Source: Phycisphaerae bacterium (GTDB taxonomy: Bacteria; Planctomycetota; Phycisphaerae; Phycisphaerales; UBA1924). From it: a stretch of 64,000 nt of DNA. The translations under genes and the position numbers were made by a program. Below, piece by piece: positions 60,534-64,000 of this stretch. The notes under the pieces are model-generated. The model saw nothing but the letters and a program-made list of their open reading frames with translations. It searched no databases and had not been told where the DNA came from. Location: the NCBI GenBank assembly GCA_016793805.1, contig JAEUIZ010000041.1, forward strand, positions 1 through 64,000, in the 5' to 3' direction. Numbering within the stretch: the stretch's first letter is position 1; the number at the start of each line of letters is the position of its first letter.

Positions 60534-61931
60534 TCAGTCGGGGAGCCAGGCCTCGACCGCGAGCAGGTCGTCCTCGGGATTGCCCGCGCGGTGGGACGCC
60601 GCGGCCGACGCCACGCTTCCGGCCCGCGCGCCGGGCGGAGCGCTCCGCGCGGCTTGGATGACGCGCTCGAGCCCAAGGCGCGTCCCCGAAGGGTCCGCGG
60701 CTTCGATGGCGCCGTCGGTAAAGAGCACCACGCCGTGGCCCGTGCCCATTCCCGTCGAGCGTTCGTCGGGATCGAAGCGTTCCGGCTCGACGACGCCGAG
60801 CATGGTCGCGCCGGACGGGAGGCGGGTGAGCGAGCCGTGGGGCGAGAGGAGCAGGCCCGGGGGATGCCCCGCGCCGGCCCAGCGTGCGACCCGCGTCGCG
60901 GGGTCGATGCGCACGCACATCGCGGTCGCGTACATCCCCTGGGGCGCGAGGTCGGCGAAGGCGTAGGCGTTCAGGGCCGCGAGCACCTCGCCCGGGCCCG
61001 CGTCGGGACGCGCCCCGAACACGCGGCGGAGTTCTCCATGAAGGCGATTGACGGCCAGCGCCGCCGGCACCCCGTGCCCGCTGACGTCGATCAGCACGAT
61101 CGAGAGCGAGGCCGCGGGCTCGGAGGCCGGGATCGCGAGCGGATGGGCAAAGAGGAAGTCGCCCCCGATCTGCCGCATGGGCTCGTAGCGATACGCGAGC
61201 CGCACCGGCCCGCGCGTGATCTCAGGGGGGAACAGCGCCTCATGGATCCGGCGGGCGTCGTCGAGTTCGGCGGCGAGGGCCCGGTGGTGCCGTCCAAGGT
61301 CGCGCCATCGGAACCGCTCGTCGAACTCGCGGTAGCGCCAGGCGCTCCAGAGCACACCTGGAGCGGCAGCGAGGGGGAACGACGCGATCAGGATCACCGC
61401 GGGCCCCACCGGGACGCGCTGGAGCCCGGCGACGACCACGGCGAACGTCGCCCAACACGGGCCGACGATGCGGGCCGATTCGCGCAGTCGCATCGGCACG
61501 AGGATGGAGGCGATCGTGTGCAGGGCGGCGAAGGGGACGAGCGCCGCGACTCCGGGCCGCCACGCCGAGGCGTGCGGCGGCGACTCCGCCGAGGCCAGCG
61601 AGAGTTGGTCGCCGATCGGCTCCATCGCCATCGCGAACCCCGTGCCGGCAACCGTGAGCACCGAAAGCGCGAGCAGCAGCCGTCGGCGATCCGGGCGCGC
61701 CACGTCAACGTAGATGAACGCGCCGAGGAAGAGGGCCACCAGGGGCAGGTCGTACAGAAACCCGACGATCGCCTCGTCGCGTGCCCCACCGACCAGAGAG
61801 AGTGTGTCGCCCATGAGGCTCAGCGACAGCAAGGCCAGCAGCACGCGGCAATACCACGCCACCCGCCGACGCAGCACGCGGGCCCGCTCCTCGTCGAGTC
61901 GGCGCAGGAGATCAGCGTCCGGGCCGGCCAT
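60534..61931 (-). CDS. Membrane-bound SpoIIE-type serine phosphatase
   Basis: A 465-residue protein. About six membrane helices (25-220) are followed by a short helical linker and a PP2C-SpoIIE domain: RIHEALFPPEITRGPVRL, QIGGDFLF (metal site), VLIDVSGHGVPAALAV, WAGAGHPPGLLLSP, GVVLFTDGAIEAADPSG. Members dephosphorylate anti-sigma antagonists; no partner is next to it. Its stop abuts that of the large exported protein (adjacent bases), so the two genes converge with no gap. Confidence 0.87.
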   Translation of the reverse strand: MAGPDADLLRRLDEERARVLRRRVAWYCRVLLALLSLSLMGDTLSLVGGARDEAIVGFLYDLPLVALFLGAFIYVDVARPDRRRLLLALSVLTVAGTGFAMAMEPIGDQLSLASAESPPHASAWRPGVAALVPFAALHTIASILVPMRLRESARIVGPCWATFAVVVAGLQRVPVGPAVILIASFPLAAAPGVLWSAWRYREFDERFRWRDLGRHHRALAAELDDARRIHEALFPPEITRGPVRLAYRYEPMRQIGGDFLFAHPLAIPASEPAASLSIVLIDVSGHGVPAALAVNRLHGELRRVFGARPDAGPGEVLAALNAYAFADLAPQGMYATAMCVRIDPATRVARWAGAGHPPGLLLSPHGSLTRLPSGATMLGVVEPERFDPDERSTGMGTGHGVVLFTDGAIEAADPSGTRLGLERVIQAARSAPPGARAGSVASAAASHRAGNPEDDLLAVEAWLPD

Positions 61932-61996
61932 GCCCCAGCGTAGCAGGGCTCGATCTCGACTCCCGGCCCTCTCTATCATCCCGCCCGAGCCCCCCC

Positions 61997-63694
61997 ATGC
62001 CAACCATCACCATCAACGGCGTGTCCTGCACCTTTACCCCGGGCCAGATGATCCTCCAGGTCGCCAACGCGCACGGGATCGAGATCCCGCAGTATTGCTA
62101 CCACGACGGGCTGTCGATCGTCGCCTCGTGCCGCATCTGCCTGGGGGAGTGCTGGGCCCCGAACCCCAAGACCGGCAAGGTCGAGCCGTACATGGGCGGG
62201 AAACTGCTCCCGACGTGCCAGACGGCGGCGGTGGACGGGATGGTGGTCTACACCGACTCGCCCAAGGCCGTGCAGAACCAGAAGGCGGTGATGGAGTACT
62301 TGCTCATCAACCACCCGCTGGATTGCCCGGTGTGCGACCAGGCGGGCGAGTGCCTGTTGCAGGACTACTCGTACCAGTACGGGCGCGGGGTGTCGCGCTT
62401 CGAGGAGGTGAAGGTCAAGCAGCCCAAGAAGGACGTGGGCCCGCACGTCCTGCTCTATTCCGACCGCTGCATCATGTGCTCGCGGTGCGTGCGGTTCACG
62501 CGCGAGGTGACGGGGACGGCGGAACTGTCGGTGCAGGGCCGCGGGAACAAGGCCGAGATCGACGTGTTCCCCGGCAAGGCGCTGGACAACGAACTCTCGG
62601 CCAACGTGATCGACCTGTGCCCCGTGGGCGCGCTGCTGGACAAGGACTTCCTGTTCGCGCAGCGGGTGTGGTTCCTCAAAAGCACGCCGAGCGTCGACCC
62701 GCTGACCGCCAGCGGGGACAACATCTTCATCGAGCACAACGAGGGCCGGATCTACCGCGTCAAGCCGCGGACGAATCTCGCGGTGAACAAGTGGTGGATC
62801 ACGGACGAGGTCCGCTACGGGTGGAAGTTCGTCCACAGCGAGGATCGGCTCAGGACGCCCATGCGTCGGCAGTTCGGCGCGCTCGTCGAGAGCGACCCGG
62901 CGCGGGCGCTCGCCGCGGCGGCCGAGGGCGTGCGCGGCGCGATCGCGGGCGGCAGGCGCCTGGCGCTGGTCGTCAGCCCCATGCTGACCTGCGAGGACGC
63001 GTTCCTGCTGGCACGATCGGCCCTGGCGCTGGACCCGAAGGCCGTGCTCGCCGTCGGCCCCGTCCCGACGCGAGGGCAGGACAAGCACTTCCCGCCGACG
63101 GGCCCCGCGGACAAGCAGTTCAAGGTCTGGGCCGAGAAGGCGCCCAACGCGCGCGGCGTGCGCCGGGTGCTCGAGGCCGTCGCGGGCGCGAAGCCGCTGG
63201 AGTACGCGGCGCTGGCGGCGGAACTTCGCGGCGGGCGGATCGGGGCGATCATCCTCACCGGCAACTATCCCGCGGCGTGGGCCGACGACGCGCTCCTCGC
63301 GGCCGTCAGCCGGGCGAACTCCTCGCGCCCGTTCACCGTGCAGATCGACACGCTCTCGTCGCGGCTGGTGGACGAGGCGGACGTGGTGCTCCCCTCGGCG
63401 ACGTGGGCCGAGAAGGCCGGGACGTTCCAGAGCGGGCGCGACATGCTGCAATCGTTCGAGGCGGCGATCGCGCCCCCGGAGCATGCCGCCGCCGAGGGCC
63501 AGATCGCGCTGGACCTGCTGCGTGCCGCTGCGGCCCGAGAGGGCGGCTCGGCAACCGAAACGCCGGCTGTCTTCTACGCCGCCGCGACCCGGCGACAGAT
63601 GGCCGAACTCCCGCCACTCAAGGACTTTGCCACCCTCGCCCCGCCGGCGACCACCGCGACCGCCGCCCCGGCGATGGAGATGGTGGAGTTGTAG
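61997..63694 (+). CDS. nuoG: NADH-quinone oxidoreductase subunit G (short form)
   Basis: A 565-residue Fe-S subunit of complex I. The N-terminal 2Fe-2S domain has CYHDGLSIVASCRICLGEC and CQTA. The NuoG HxxxC motif HPLDCPVCDQAGEC follows, then CIMCSRCVRFTREV and CPVGALLDKDF for 4Fe-4S clusters. The rest is a truncated molybdopterin-oxidoreductase-like region, shorter than the usual 700-900 residue proteins. No other nuo genes are adjacent in the window. A -10-like TATCAT lies 17 nt upstream. Confidence 0.9.
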   Translation: MPTITINGVSCTFTPGQMILQVANAHGIEIPQYCYHDGLSIVASCRICLGECWAPNPKTGKVEPYMGGKLLPTCQTAAVDGMVVYTDSPKAVQNQKAVMEYLLINHPLDCPVCDQAGECLLQDYSYQYGRGVSRFEEVKVKQPKKDVGPHVLLYSDRCIMCSRCVRFTREVTGTAELSVQGRGNKAEIDVFPGKALDNELSANVIDLCPVGALLDKDFLFAQRVWFLKSTPSVDPLTASGDNIFIEHNEGRIYRVKPRTNLAVNKWWITDEVRYGWKFVHSEDRLRTPMRRQFGALVESDPARALAAAAEGVRGAIAGGRRLALVVSPMLTCEDAFLLARSALALDPKAVLAVGPVPTRGQDKHFPPTGPADKQFKVWAEKAPNARGVRRVLEAVAGAKPLEYAALAAELRGGRIGAIILTGNYPAAWADDALLAAVSRANSSRPFTVQIDTLSSRLVDEADVVLPSATWAEKAGTFQSGRDMLQSFEAAIAPPEHAAAEGQIALDLLRAAAAREGGSATETPAVFYAAATRRQMAELPPLKDFATLAPPATTATAAPAMEMVEL

Positions 63695-63779
63695 CCCGCG
63701 AGTCGCGGCACGCGTGGGCACTACAATGCCCGCCGGGCCATGACGTGGGGGCGGGGCCCGACGCGAGGACCACCCGCCG

Positions 63780-64000
63780 ATGCTCCGCAAGGTGTTGCAC
63801 AGCAAGATCCACCAGGCCCGCGTGACGGCGGCGCTCCCCGACTACGTCGGGTCCATCACCATCGACGCGGACCTGCTCGAGCAGAGCGGGATGCGGCCCA
63901 ACGACGCCGTCTCCATCGCCAACTGCCGCAACGGCGAACGCTTCGAGACCTACATCCTCCGCGGGGAACCCGGGTCGCGGAAGTTCGAGATCAACGGGGC
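63780..64000 (+). CDS. panD: Aspartate 1-decarboxylase (partial, cut by window end)
   Basis: The first 73 codons of a pyruvoyl enzyme making beta-alanine for pantothenate. MLRKVLHSKIHQARVTAALP, Lys9 and His11, and Gly24-Ser25 (the self-cleavage site giving the pyruvoyl group) align with E. coli PanD. The 3' end lies beyond the window. A possible -10 TACAAT is at 63722-63727. Confidence 0.95.
   Translation, partial: MLRKVLHSKIHQARVTAALPDYVGSITIDADLLEQSGMRPNDAVSIANCRNGERFETYILRGEPGSRKFEING

Noticed and set aside
1..64000. CRISPR arrays, insertion sequences, prophage, integrons
   Set aside because: No regularly spaced repeats, transposase, integrase or phage structural genes were seen; the only tandem repeat of note is the TCAC tract.

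Overview
The window is GC-rich, densely coded DNA that most resembles a member of the Planctomycetota, probably the Phycisphaerae/Phycisphaerales. The indications are six secreted proteins ending in a tandem cysteine-containing 'GC-type' dockerin tail (CYANCDGST...LNVNDFxCF...GCP), three secreted proteins with a PEP-CTERM-like tail (Pro motif, hydrophobic helix, Arg cluster), an ECF sigma factor of the Sigma70_ECF/TIGR02999 kind translationally coupled to a Ser/Thr kinase with a beta-propeller, and CPxCG zinc-ribbon membrane proteins. No rRNA, CRISPR array, insertion sequence, integrase or replication origin was recognised. One tRNA (Leu, anticodon TAG) is present. The window reads as chromosomal core with many exported-protein genes.

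Layout. 1-3.4 kb: sigma factor/kinase pair. 3.4-6.8 kb: two exported dockerin-tailed proteins on the minus strand, the first a peptidylarginine-deiminase-like enzyme with a full catalytic set. 7-15.8 kb: an Fe-S membrane protein fused to TPRs, then VIT/VWA and VWA proteins and an OmpR-type two-component pair. 15.9-17.4 kb: tandem paralogous PEP-CTERM proteins. 17.4-21 kb: a degenerate kinase-like protein divergent from sulfate adenylyltransferase, and a class I FBP aldolase. 21.3-24.9 kb: two dockerin-tailed proteins and a pair of cytosolic genes sharing an FSGRxxP module. 25-36.9 kb: housekeeping and transport genes (QueG, ribokinase, ABC permease, SMR exporter, M20 hydrolase, SOD) and a sigma-70 factor with a long leader. 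37-43.7 kb: secreted trypsin-like protease, Cmk, a TIM-barrel protein, a cysteine-less thioredoxin-fold protein, a SpoU methyltransferase and a Tat-exported SDR. 43.9-48.3 kb: a pentahaem cytochrome with a dockerin tail, then two RCC1-repeat exported proteins. 48.3-64 kb: DoxX/VWA/helical-repeat operon, tRNA-Leu, RluA-type synthase, DinB, cysteine dioxygenase, a hyper-acidic small protein, a 934-residue exported protein, a SpoIIE phosphatase, a short NuoG and the start of panD.

The observation I would check first is at 45936-45995. A promoter and ribosome-binding site lead into an ATG followed at once by 7.5 copies of TCAC. That ATG is out of frame with the RCC1 gene it should start; one added or two lost repeat units would put it in frame and complete a signal peptide. 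This has the layout of a phase-variable (contingency) locus for an exported protein, though an assembly error must be excluded.

Other themes: two C-terminal sorting tags (GC-type dockerin and PEP-CTERM) in one region with neither cohesin nor exosortase in view; -10-like hexamers 5-9 nt before several start codons, suggesting leaderless mRNAs; and several proteins that keep a fold while losing its standard catalytic residues.
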